Shown in pieces: positions 45,002 to 52,884 of a stretch of DNA of 64,000 bases. Every line of letters starts with the position of its first letter. Within the stretch, counting starts at the first letter, position 1. Source of the DNA: CBDCAS01 sp965214015 (GTDB taxonomy: Bacteria; Pseudomonadota; Gammaproteobacteria; Coxiellales; Coxiellaceae); contig CBDCAS010000018.1 of NCBI GenBank assembly GCA_965214015.1, positions 62,001 to 126,000 of the forward strand. Reading direction: 5' to 3'. The notes under the pieces were generated by a model. The model was given only the letters and a program-made list of their open reading frames with translations. It did not search any database and had not been told where the DNA came from. The translations under genes and the position numbers were made by a program.

Positions 45002-45400
45002 TTAACGGACAGTAATGTATTTTGACAACCAATGCTGCGCATCTTTCAAATACCGAAAGTAAGTACTTCTTGGCAGGAAAGTGTATTGGATCCGCTCCGG
45101 AACCTCTTTATCCAGCATGGTGTAATGAATACGGATCACTTTCGCCCATTCAGGCTTGCCTTCCCCATCAGGTTTCTCTGCGGCCAGTTGTTCAATCAGA
45201 GCATTAAGCTCTTCTGCCTGCTCATTGTTGGGCACCAATATTTTAGCCGTGCTCTGAATAATAACAGGACCTTCGGTTTGTAATTGAGCTATCAAAGACT
45301 GATTAGAATACCCCAGCCCCATGGTAACGATTTTATGACACCAATGACCCCATTCAGTCAGGCGTTTTTTAGTGGTTAATAAATCAGGGGGATAGATCAT
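45002..45400 (-). CDS. Phage antiterminator-Q/sigma-region-4-like regulator
   Basis: A 132-residue protein. The C-terminal part, KVIRIHYTMLDKEVPERIQY then LPRSTYFRYLKDAQHWL, resembles the helix-turn-helix of phage Q-type/DUF1133 proteins that modify RNA polymerase at late promoters. The N-terminal half has LTEWGHWCHKIV. I start it at 45400, after GGAGTCCC, not further upstream, because the longer frame would cover the palindrome. It is divergent from the XRE-type repressor gene and lies upstream of the transfer operon. Confidence 0.5.
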   Translation of the reverse strand: MIYPPDLLTTKKRLTEWGHWCHKIVTMGLGYSNQSLIAQLQTEGPVIIQSTAKILVPNNEQAEELNALIEQLAAEKPDGEGKPEWAKVIRIHYTMLDKEVPERIQYTFLPRSTYFRYLKDAQHWLSKYITVR

Positions 45401-45440
45401 GATAGGGACTCCAAATTCGATATAAAATAGACTTGATATC

Positions 45441-45454
45441 GACATAATTATGTC
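45441..45454. promoter_or_regulatory. Perfect palindrome between divergent regulators
   Basis: GACATAATTATGTC is a perfect 14-base palindrome midway between the antiterminator-like gene (start 45400) and the XRE-type gene (start 45506). This is where an operator for the XRE-type repressor would control both genes. Confidence 0.55.
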
Positions 45455-45505
45455 TTACACTAAGCTTGCAGTCAATATTGAGACAACAACAGAGTGAGTA
45501 AAACG

Positions 45506-46033
45506 ATGAAAAAAAATCATGCGCTCGGTGCAAGAATCAAGGCTGCTATGAAAGCAGCACGCTTTAAAACTGCAAAAGAATTTTGTGAGCAATACAGTAT
45601 TCCTTATTTGACCTTTGCGCAGCATACTCAAGGACGTCGTCATCCGACGCAAGATTTTTTAAAACTTTATAGCAAAGCATTTGGGGTAACCATACAATGG
45701 CTAAAAACCGGCGAAGGTAATCCATTATCTACTGCTAAACCCTTTGCTAAGACGACCAAGATACTCAAACTCTCAGCAGAAGAAATTAATAAACGTTTGC
45801 AGATCGATCAACTCTTACATGCTGCATTGGATACTGAACTTTTAGCAGAAATTGTTAAACAACTATTAGTTCAAAATAATCGAGTAAAGGCCAAAGAGGC
45901 AGAACTCGTGGCAAAAGCTACCGCATTTATTTATAACGATATTGCAACATTACAAGAAAGCCAAGAGATCAAAATTAAAATGATAAAAATTGCTGTAAAC
46001 ACTTTTTTAAGACAAATTAAGATAAAAGATTAA
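45506..46033 (+). CDS. XRE-type helix-turn-helix regulator
   Basis: A 175-residue regulator. The N-terminal helix-turn-helix is visible in FKTAKEFCEQYSIPYLTFAQ, then HTQGRRHPT, followed by LYSKAFGVTIQWLKTGEG, the usual end of phage-type repressor DNA-binding domains. The C-terminal two thirds are helical and may mediate oligomerisation. The start at 45506 follows GAGTGAG. Divergent position and palindrome suggest it represses the antiterminator-like gene and itself. Confidence 0.7.
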   Translation: MKKNHALGARIKAAMKAARFKTAKEFCEQYSIPYLTFAQHTQGRRHPTQDFLKLYSKAFGVTIQWLKTGEGNPLSTAKPFAKTTKILKLSAEEINKRLQIDQLLHAALDTELLAEIVKQLLVQNNRVKAKEAELVAKATAFIYNDIATLQESQEIKIKMIKIAVNTFLRQIKIKD

Positions 46034-46036
46034 AAA

Positions 46037-46342
46037 GGCCGTTATGAGGTGGTTGCTGTACTAGATTGGGAATTTTCTTTCTCAGGGTCGTATTTATTAG
46101 ATATGGGGATATTTTTGCGCTACAGTCATAAATTACCTAAACTTTATGAAGCCTATTTTATTAAGGGCCTTATTTCAGAAGGTCACTCTCTGCCAAAGCA
46201 TTGGAAAAAATCGGCAAAATTAATGGATATACTCTGTTTGTTAAGCCTACTTGATCAAAATTCTAAAAAAGAGCAACCCAATGTAACTACTGATGTTGTC
46301 TCACTGATCCAAAATACTCAGAACCACTGGCATTTGTATTAG
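46037..46342 (+). pseudogene. Aminoglycoside phosphotransferase-family relic
   Basis: The frame opens directly after the XRE stop with GRYEVVAVLDWEFSFSGS, then LLDMGIFLRYS. This is the metal-binding DWE/DxG region of APH-type antibiotic phosphotransferases, about 100 residues in all. The N-terminal lobe and catalytic HxDxxxxN loop are missing, so the gene is a C-terminal relic. Its exact abutment to the XRE stop marks a recombination junction. Confidence 0.65.
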
Positions 46343-46447
46343 TAGTAGAGTATCTACCCTATACAAAGGCAACTGTATCAAACCAATAGGTTATTAGCGC
46401 AAGCTATCATGATCTGTCATTCAAACTTTCTCCAACTGTCAATAAAA

Positions 46448-46984
46448 CACGAGTTTCGCATTTGCCTAAGTTTCACTCAATAAACACTGCATCCGGATAG
46501 AAATTGCTTGTTTAATTACTCGCCAGTTTTGTTCGTAAAAAGTTAACTTTTCCAAACATCGTCGTCGATGCTGACTAAACCAAGCAGCAATTGCTAAGCC
46601 AATATGATTTCTCTGCGCTCGACCATTTCGGGCCTGACAACGCTCAATACCACAGGTTTGCTTTAATTCACGGTGATAGACTTCCACTGACCAGCGTGCT
46701 TTTATGATGGTTGCCACTTGATCGCGTGTTGGCGATTCCAGGTTGGTGGCAATGTAATCCGTGCGCCTATTACTTGCGACAAACCGAAATACCCAAACCC
46801 ATCCATAACCCCGCAGATGCACCTTTAATCCTTCATCGGGAATATCCAAGTCGGCTAGCGAATACTGCTCGCCTGCAAAAACGTTTTGTAAATTTCTTTT
46901 GTGCACTTATGCTTCGACATCCTTGCCCAACCCTCAAATGAAAATTGCAAGATTATCTCAATTTACGCAAATGCGAAACTCGTG
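46448..46984 (-). mobile_element. Internally deleted IS (IS701-like), 537 bp
   Basis: The ends are perfect inverted repeats, CACGAGTTTCGCATTTGC, flanked by the 5-bp duplication TAAAA (46443-46447 and 46985-46989). Inside, a start MSKHKCTKEIYKTFLQ is followed after a frame change by the C-terminal third of a transposase (RGYGWVWVFRFVASN, ARWSVEVYHRELKQTCGIE). The catalytic middle is deleted. The ends are intact, so it could still be mobilised by a full-length relative. Confidence 0.8.
46466..46906 (-). pseudogene. Transposase fragment of the deleted IS
   Basis: This retains the third catalytic residue in WSVEVYHRELKQ and the C-terminal tail, but neither of the first two aspartates. The deletion joins codons near the GCGAGCAGTATTCGC sequence around 46850-46870 out of frame with the original start. 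Confidence 0.7.
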
Positions 46985-47088
46985 TAAAAAAGAAACCGCT
47001 GTTTAAATTATAGCTATTTGTTTCAATTATAGACACAGGTATACTTGCCTATGAGCAGACATCAGATCGGCCTAAAGAGAATTTTGTA

Positions 47089-48474
47089 ATGAATAAAAAC
47101 AGACAGAATAAAGTACTTTTCACCGTATGCTTAGGCTTTTTTATGGTGATTCTTGATGCCACCATAGTCAACGTTGCCTTACCCTCCATAGCCCGCGGTT
47201 TCAATAGCAATACCTCTGATCTGCAATGGATTATGGTGGGCTATACATTGAGCTTCGCGAGCCTACTATTACTCGCAGGCCATCTTACAGACCGTATCGG
47301 TGCAAAACAAACTCTAACAATGGGCCTTATTGGATTCTTGATCACCTCACTTGCCTGTGGCCTTGCACCCAATATACTGACCTTGACACTCTTTCGCATA
47401 CTGCAAGGAGCCAGTGCTACCGCACTCATTCCTGCTTCACTGAGCCTGATCAATGCTACCTTTTTAGAGGCCAAACAACGCGCTAAAGCAATTGGCCTTT
47501 GGGGAAGCATGGGAGGGATTGCAGCAGCAAGTGGCCCTATGATTGGCGCGCTGCTTACCGCAGCATTGAGTTGGCGTGCTGTATTTTTAGTCAATGTGCC
47601 CATCGCATTGTTTGCAGCCCTGCTCCTCCATTATACGATAGACACCACACAACGCACTCCCCAAACAATGGCTCTAGATTGGCTTGGACAATTACTGGCC
47701 GTTAGTTTTGTTTTTTTTCTGGCACTGATACTCATCGAGTTTGGCAGAATGGGTTGGGATTCATTAATGATAAAGCTCTCTTCCATCGTAACTGTCTTAA
47801 GTCTTTTACTGTTTATTATCGTGGAAAAAAGAGTAAAACACCCGCTCATTCCTCTCACTTTTTTCAAATCAAATTCTTTTTCAGTGTCTATAGTGACAGG
47901 TCTTATCATTAATTGTGGGCTGTATGGAATGCTTTTCTTATTGCCACTCTATTTTAGTAAAGTCAGACATTACACCGTTACACAAATAGGCTTTGCTGTG
48001 CTTCCACTGCTTGTCCTTGTTGCCATAGCTTCTTACTTTTCAGGAAAAACCATTGGGCACTCTGGCCCACGTAAGGCTATTTTAATCGGGCTTATGGTAG
48101 GTGCCCTCGGTTTCTTAAGTCTCTACCTTGTCACCAAAGGCGCGCTTCCTTATTATTGGTTAATAACACCTTTAGCGGCCATTGGTTTTGGAGTTGCTTT
48201 TACAATGCCAGCAGCGACTTATAGTGCCATTCATAGTGTCTCAGAACAATGTGCTGGGATTGCCTCTAGCACATTCACGACAGGACGCCAAATGGGTAGT
48301 TTACTAGGTGTTGCTGTTTTTGGTTCCATTGCTGCTAGTAAAACATCGTTCTTGGAAGGATTCCAAATGACTTTGCTCATCGCCGCTATTCTTTTTAGCA
48401 TTGGATTCATGCTTAATGTCTTGCTAAAGAACTTTTTAAAGCAAATTGTAAACACACCAAGATCACTGCAATAA
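47089..48474 (+). CDS. MFS multidrug exporter, DHA2 (14-helix) type
   Basis: A 461-residue inner-membrane drug/proton antiporter of the EmrB/QacA kind. Motif C-like and N-terminal signatures are present: VILDATIVNVALPSIARGF in helix 1, then LLLAGHLTDRIGAKQTLTMG (motif A), and LFRILQGASATALIPASLSL. The helix count is about 14. The start has AAAGAGAA upstream. Its 3' end overlaps the convergent second MFS gene by 62 bases. The substrate is unknown, and no dedicated regulator gene is adjacent. Confidence 0.85.
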   Translation: MNKNRQNKVLFTVCLGFFMVILDATIVNVALPSIARGFNSNTSDLQWIMVGYTLSFASLLLLAGHLTDRIGAKQTLTMGLIGFLITSLACGLAPNILTLTLFRILQGASATALIPASLSLINATFLEAKQRAKAIGLWGSMGGIAAASGPMIGALLTAALSWRAVFLVNVPIALFAALLLHYTIDTTQRTPQTMALDWLGQLLAVSFVFFLALILIEFGRMGWDSLMIKLSSIVTVLSLLLFIIVEKRVKHPLIPLTFFKSNSFSVSIVTGLIINCGLYGMLFLLPLYFSKVRHYTVTQIGFAVLPLLVLVAIASYFSGKTIGHSGPRKAILIGLMVGALGFLSLYLVTKGALPYYWLITPLAAIGFGVAFTMPAATYSAIHSVSEQCAGIASSTFTTGRQMGSLLGVAVFGSIAASKTSFLEGFQMTLLIAAILFSIGFMLNVLLKNFLKQIVNTPRSLQ

Positions 48475-49603
48475 TAAAAAAAAGAGTCATGACTATAACC
48501 CAAGAACTTAATGATGAATGAGGCAAATAACCTAAAATAATCACACTCATCATGGCAGAACCCATATTAATGAATGACATCATACTTGAGGCACTTGCCT
48601 TATCTTCTATGGCATTAGAAGCAAAATAAGACGCTGAGGGAAACAACAGTCCACTAAATAAGTAAAGCCATGCAGTAGTTATAAAAAACCAGAATACATT
48701 GGAATGCGCAACCATTGCAATAAAAATAAGAGAGATCAAACCAGGAATTATTAATATAAATCCCAACAGCAAAAGGTACTTCACACTGTATTTTTTCATC
48801 AAAAAGGCACTTAATAAACCACTTCCGAGCATCCCCACCATATTGATCATATTCCAATAGCCATACTGGCTCGGTGATACATGTAAGGTATTTTGTGTAT
48901 AGAGAGGAGCTGCTACCGAATAACCATATGAAAAAGCTGATACCATACCCACAGTCAGTGAAAAAACAAGAAGCTGAGTGCTTTTGAGTGCCTGCCAATA
49001 CCTCGCTAAAATCACACATGGATGAAGCGATATTGGTTTACGTAAGGTTTCTTTAAATTGTCCTGTAAGCCATAACATGAGAATACCATGGGCTAACAAT
49101 ATCCAAAAACAGTCTTGCCAGTGCAGATACTGTGTCACTAATCCTCCTATGGTCACTGCTAAACCAATCCCCACAGTAAATGAAATGACAGTCCATGATA
49201 ATGCCTGCTTGATTTGAGCCACTGGTAATGACTCATTAATGAGCATTAAAGTGCAAGATAAACCACTGGCAGCACCCAACGCAGTCAGGAAGCGACCAAC
49301 CAATAATAAAAAATAATGAGGTAATATAGTGGTAATGAGACATAATATTATTCCACTAAGATTGATAACTAAACCACTTCGTAATGCTACTAATCGACCA
49401 AATCGATTCGCAATAGGCCCATACAGTAACTGGCCCATGACATACCCTAATAGGAATAAAGACACAATCCATTCTAAAGCTCCTTGTGATAAGGAATAAT
49501 CCCGCTGAATATTAGGCAAAGCTGGTGTAATCATTGCTGCGGAAGCAGAAGCAATCCCTATGTAGCTTAATAATAAGGCGATTTTTAATCTACTGTAGGT
49601 CAT
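48413..49603 (-). CDS. MFS exporter, Bcr/CflA (12-helix) type
   Basis: A 396-residue transporter with ASAAMITPALPNIQRDYSLS in helix 1, LFLLGYVMGQLLYGPIANRF then GRLVALRSGL (motif A), and FLTALGAASGLSCTLMLIN. This is the pattern of Bcr/CflA drug exporters. The start at 49603 is preferred to 49681 because MTYSRLKIALL begins the first helix region. It converges with, and overlaps, the DHA2 exporter gene. Confidence 0.8.
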   Translation of the reverse strand: MTYSRLKIALLLSYIGIASASAAMITPALPNIQRDYSLSQGALEWIVSLFLLGYVMGQLLYGPIANRFGRLVALRSGLVINLSGIILCLITTILPHYFLLLVGRFLTALGAASGLSCTLMLINESLPVAQIKQALSWTVISFTVGIGLAVTIGGLVTQYLHWQDCFWILLAHGILMLWLTGQFKETLRKPISLHPCVILARYWQALKSTQLLVFSLTVGMVSAFSYGYSVAAPLYTQNTLHVSPSQYGYWNMINMVGMLGSGLLSAFLMKKYSVKYLLLLGFILIIPGLISLIFIAMVAHSNVFWFFITTAWLYLFSGLLFPSASYFASNAIEDKASASSMMSFINMGSAMMSVIILGYLPHSSLSSWVIVMTLFFIIAVILVCLQFALKSSLARH

Positions 49604-49913
49604 TTTATCATTCCATATTCTATAGAAGTGATCAGTTAAATATAGGCTATGTTTGACCATGATTAAAATACTTTTTTGCATTGATATGAAACTATCTGTT
49701 TTCTTACTGAGAGTCCCTAAGTAAAACTAGAGAACCGCTGCTTTATCTATGAAAGCTGTCAAAGCAAAAGTATTCTTACCAGAATATGGGTGTTAAAATA
49801 ACTATGAATCATGCTGTTGCTCAAGTCTATCTGCAATCCAAAATTAAATCAGATCCTAGTGAGTAGTATCCATTCTATGCACTGCACGCCGTTATTCTCT
49901 CACATTTAAAAAG

Positions 49914-50348
49914 TTATACACCGTTCAGAGCCTCTTTATTCAGTTTCATACCTGGATAAGGGTTTTCAAGCATATATTGCAGTCTATTTTTTAAATTAGA
50001 GGCATGAATTTCTAACTTATTATAATCTGGATCTAAAATATAAAGTGAGGCTCCTTCGCTCTTATTGTCTTTCCATAGTGGAATCTGTTTAGCCACAATA
50101 ATTTTTTTTAACGATTCAAACTCCTTAGCGTCAACACTCAAAGCAAAATGGGTGTATTCTGGCATAGGTTGCGTTTTTGTCTTTCTATCAAAGCTTAAAC
50201 ATAGCCATAAATTATTTATTAATAAATAAGCACCTGTATGCCAATGTGCGATCAAAGTAAAACCCAATATATTGACATAAAATTCAATCGCATCCTCTAA
50301 ATTTGAAGTAGCAAATGTCACATGATTCATTCCATTCACTTTTGGCAT
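49914..50348 (-). CDS. fosA: FosA-type fosfomycin thiol transferase
   Basis: A 144-residue glyoxalase-fold enzyme that opens the epoxide of fosfomycin with glutathione. The metal ligands are present: H9 (NHVTF), H67 (YTHFAL) and E113 (KLEIH). The drug-binding residues also match FosA: Y41 and W48 (HTGAYLL, NNLWLCLS), the K+-site loop KDNKSEGAS, and R122. This is the FosA, not FosB, type of signature, so an active enzyme is likely. It sits beside two drug exporters. Confidence 0.88.
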   Translation of the reverse strand: MPKVNGMNHVTFATSNLEDAIEFYVNILGFTLIAHWHTGAYLLINNLWLCLSFDRKTKTQPMPEYTHFALSVDAKEFESLKKIIVAKQIPLWKDNKSEGASLYILDPDYNKLEIHASNLKNRLQYMLENPYPGMKLNKEALNGV

Positions 50349-50566
50349 AATGATTCGTTCCTAAGGTTTTTCTTTGAAAAGACTCTGTTACCGTCAATTG
50401 ACTGAAGCATTTTAATGGCCTGGCAAAATAGCTCTTAAACCCTATTTTAAAGCATATCATCTTAGGGGAAAAGCCATGAAAAATACAGCCACATTCAATA
50501 ACCTCTGTCTTTTTTCTTATTTTTCGTCTATGATCAGGTTCTTTACAAACAGAAAGGACTCTTTTT

Positions 50567-50800
50567 ATGGCAACCTCAACAGCACTGAACCGATCCAAAG
50601 TGAAATTGAAAAAACTACACAAGGAAGTCAAGGCTACTGAACGGCGGATCAAACAACTCTCTAAAAAATCAGAATTAGCAAAGAAAAAAGTCACCAAAAA
50701 AACCAAGAAATCTGCTAAAAAGAAAGCCTCTACTCAGAAAAAGCGAGTGATAAAGCGTAAAACCAAAGCAACTCACTCTGCCAAACCCTCTCAAGCTTAA
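50567..50800 (+). CDS. Lysine-rich histone H1-like protein
   Basis: A 77-residue protein rich in lysine: an N-terminal helix (KVKLKKLHKEVKATERRIKQ) is followed by repeats such as KKVTKKTKKSAKKKAS. Short lysine-rich proteins of this kind, like chlamydial Hc1/Hc2, bind DNA non-specifically and help compact it, including in intracellular bacteria. The start has AGAAAGGA upstream. Confidence 0.7.
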   Translation: MATSTALNRSKVKLKKLHKEVKATERRIKQLSKKSELAKKKVTKKTKKSAKKKASTQKKRVIKRKTKATHSAKPSQA

Positions 50801-50821
50801 CTCACTGAGATATCTGCTCAA

Positions 50822-50857
50822 GAAGTACCGGCCCATAGAACTGTGGACCGATACTTC
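50822..50857 (+). terminator. Hairpin after the histone-like gene
   Basis: A 14-bp stem with two G-T pairs joins 50822-50835 to 50844-50857, followed by TCCTTT. It lies 22 bases past the stop of the histone-like gene. Confidence 0.6.
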
Positions 50858-50940
50858 TCCTTTAAGGCAGGCGGTGGTGATTTTACTTAAATAAATCAAT
50901 ATTAACAACAGAGTTATGGCAATCTACAGATTCTATACCT

Positions 50941-51189
50941 TCAAGGAAAAAGTTTGCTTTTTATCTCTAGCAGTTGATTTAAAATCCGTTGCAGTGCCTT
51001 TTGTATTTCAATACAAGCGTCCCAAATATAAGTGATATCGAACGATTGTCCCAACGCCAGTAAAGCCTGCTCCACCAGTTCTTCTAGCTCTGGAAGTCTT
51101 ACACAGCTTACAGTCTCTAAAGTATGTATCAGTTGATCGCGATAGCGCGTTAGATCTTGTGATTGCTCTGCGGCTACTATTTCAGACAA
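50941..51189 (-). CDS. Hypothetical helical protein
   Basis: An 82-residue, mostly helical protein (RYRDQLIHTLETVSCVRLPE, LEELVEQALLALGQS). It has no recognised family and a TTG start at 51189 with AGGAT upstream. The upstream side is cut off by IS copy B within about 60 bases, so it may be an intact small gene or the end of a larger one. Confidence 0.4.
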   Translation of the reverse strand: MSEIVAAEQSQDLTRYRDQLIHTLETVSCVRLPELEELVEQALLALGQSFDITYIWDACIEIQKALQRILNQLLEIKSKLFP

Positions 51190-51250
51190 AATCCTATTCA
51201 GCCAATTTTTGCATCGCTATGTATTTATTAATGTATGGTTTTGTCAGTTT

Positions 51251-52349
51251 TAGGACTTACGCATTGAGAATTGCCTGAAGGAATGTTTTTTGACTAATAA
51301 ATTTCCTAATAACAGCCATAAATAAATTTTTTCTGATCTCATACCAGTTTGTTATTTTTTGTTCTGATCTCATCACTTCAAGTTTAACAAAGGATTTTAT
51401 AGCACAAAAAATATGATTTTTTATCGAGTGCTCTTTACGCACCTGAAATTTTTCAATATTACAAACCTGTTTGAGTGCCCGATGATAGCGCTCAATACTC
51501 CAATGTGATGAATGCATCCTTTCAAAATCGATACGGGTGACCGTCTCTAAGTGATCCAACTCTGCAGTGCTTACGATGTAATAGCGGTATGCGTTTTTGT
51601 ATACTTGTCTATACACCTTCACCCTACCATAGTCCTTTAGGTAAACTATTTTTCCGTTCTCGTCCCAGTCTTCTAATGTTTGTATTTGAATGTACTGACC
51701 ACGATCAATTGAGATTCGACGATTGCTTTCAACACCAAACATGAAATTTAATCCCTGTTTTCGTAAGAGTTTTAAATTAGGTAAACTTGAATACCAGCTA
51801 TCACCAGTAACCCAAGCCGGAATTAACCCCCAACTCAACACATCAAGCAACATTTCTTTGAAAAAATCATTTTTAGTTTTTCCAACTCTCTTATCATAAA
51901 TTCGATAATTCACTGGCACTGATATACCTTGTATATCAGTATAAAATAATGTGATTAGATGAATTCCTTTTACTACACGATGATGCTTTCCCGACCAAAA
52001 GTGATCAATTAAATCCGCTTTACTTGGGTCGCTATAAGGTTTATCTAATACAGAATCATCAACACTCAATGTGCCACCCACCCTATCTATTTTGTCTTTT
52101 TCAGCATCGAACAAATCTTTCGGTTCGTATCGTTCGCGTTCTAAAAATCTATTGACGCTATCGTGTGATATCGTTTTCATGATTTCTGATAACCGGGTAC
52201 AGCTTGTGTTATAAGGGTCCGATAGAAGATAAAGTGAATAAATTTCCTCATTGCATTTCGCTGTCGATGCTCTAGTCTTATGCAGCATATCTGTGTCAAC
52301 CTAAAATTTAGTCCATTTTAAAACACAATTTGTCAATGCGTAAGTCCTA
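51251..52349 (-). mobile_element. 1099-bp DDE insertion sequence, copy B
   Basis: The same element as at 42610-43708, inverted, with the same 17-bp ends. It has its own 5-bp target duplication, AGTTT (51246-51250 and 52350-52354). The encoded transposases are identical. The two copies enclose about 7.5 kb but were inserted independently. Confidence 0.9.
51257..52288 (-). CDS. DDE transposase, IS701/IS4-like (copy B)
   Basis: Identical at the protein level to the copy A transposase, with the same triad context (DDSVLDKPY, GDSWYSS, WSIERYHRALKQ). It is intact and appears functional. Confidence 0.8.
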   Translation of the reverse strand: MLHKTRASTAKCNEEIYSLYLLSDPYNTSCTRLSEIMKTISHDSVNRFLERERYEPKDLFDAEKDKIDRVGGTLSVDDSVLDKPYSDPSKADLIDHFWSGKHHRVVKGIHLITLFYTDIQGISVPVNYRIYDKRVGKTKNDFFKEMLLDVLSWGLIPAWVTGDSWYSSLPNLKLLRKQGLNFMFGVESNRRISIDRGQYIQIQTLEDWDENGKIVYLKDYGRVKVYRQVYKNAYRYYIVSTAELDHLETVTRIDFERMHSSHWSIERYHRALKQVCNIEKFQVRKEHSIKNHIFCAIKSFVKLEVMRSEQKITNWYEIRKNLFMAVIRKFISQKTFLQAILNA

Positions 52350-52531
52350 AGTTTTTCCACTGGATCCCTTATAGACACTGTAACAAACACATTGCATAAT
52401 AACAGCTCATAAGGGTGACCATTTTCATAGATCACCCATTCAATGGAGTGGTTATACCGAACACACAGTTCAGTTACTCAATAAGGATATATTATGATGT
52501 ATTACTTAGTAATAAATGAAGTATTGAACTC

Positions 52532-52816
52532 ATGCAACAAAAAAGGAAAATCGATTCTTTTGAAGAGCAAACTCTATTGCGCTTGTATAATCTTGTTGTT
52601 TCAAATGATACAAAACTAATTTTCACAATACTTTGTAATCCACTACAGCCTTACATAATCATTTCTCATAATACAGTGTCGAGAATTTATATCTTTGAAA
52701 ACATTAAAAAAAAATTATTATATGCTGCATCTGTAACTTTAAAAGTGGAATTTATATTGTCCTTAATTAATTCTAATGCTTTAAAGTATAACGGTGTTTT
52801 AAACCACACAAACTAA
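52532..52816 (+). CDS. Uncertain small open frame before the NRPS locus
   Basis: A 94-codon frame (MQQKRKIDSFEEQTLLRLYN, then ILCNPLQPYIIISHNTVSRI). The composition is plausible, but no motif, family or strong ribosome binding site is visible. It may be a small gene of the biosynthetic locus or a chance frame in AT-rich DNA. Confidence 0.25.
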   Translation: MQQKRKIDSFEEQTLLRLYNLVVSNDTKLIFTILCNPLQPYIIISHNTVSRIYIFENIKKKLLYAASVTLKVEFILSLINSNALKYNGVLNHTN

Positions 52817-52884
52817 AGATCTATGAAACGTGACTATCTTTAAGATTTACCATTTTTTTATTATTAATATATTAAGGGGAATTT

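Noticed and set aside
49804..49866. 20-codon frame beginning MNHAVAQVYLQS
   Set aside because: It is too short, without a good ribosome binding site; resemblance to the start of a flagellar chaperone was too weak to support.
50476..50640. Short frame with AGGGGA overlapping the histone-like gene
   Set aside because: It runs out of frame into a well-supported lysine-rich gene and has unremarkable content; chance is more likely.
42610..52349. Composite transposon carrying fosA and exporters
   Set aside because: Each IS copy has its own pair of 5-bp duplications, so the copies inserted separately.
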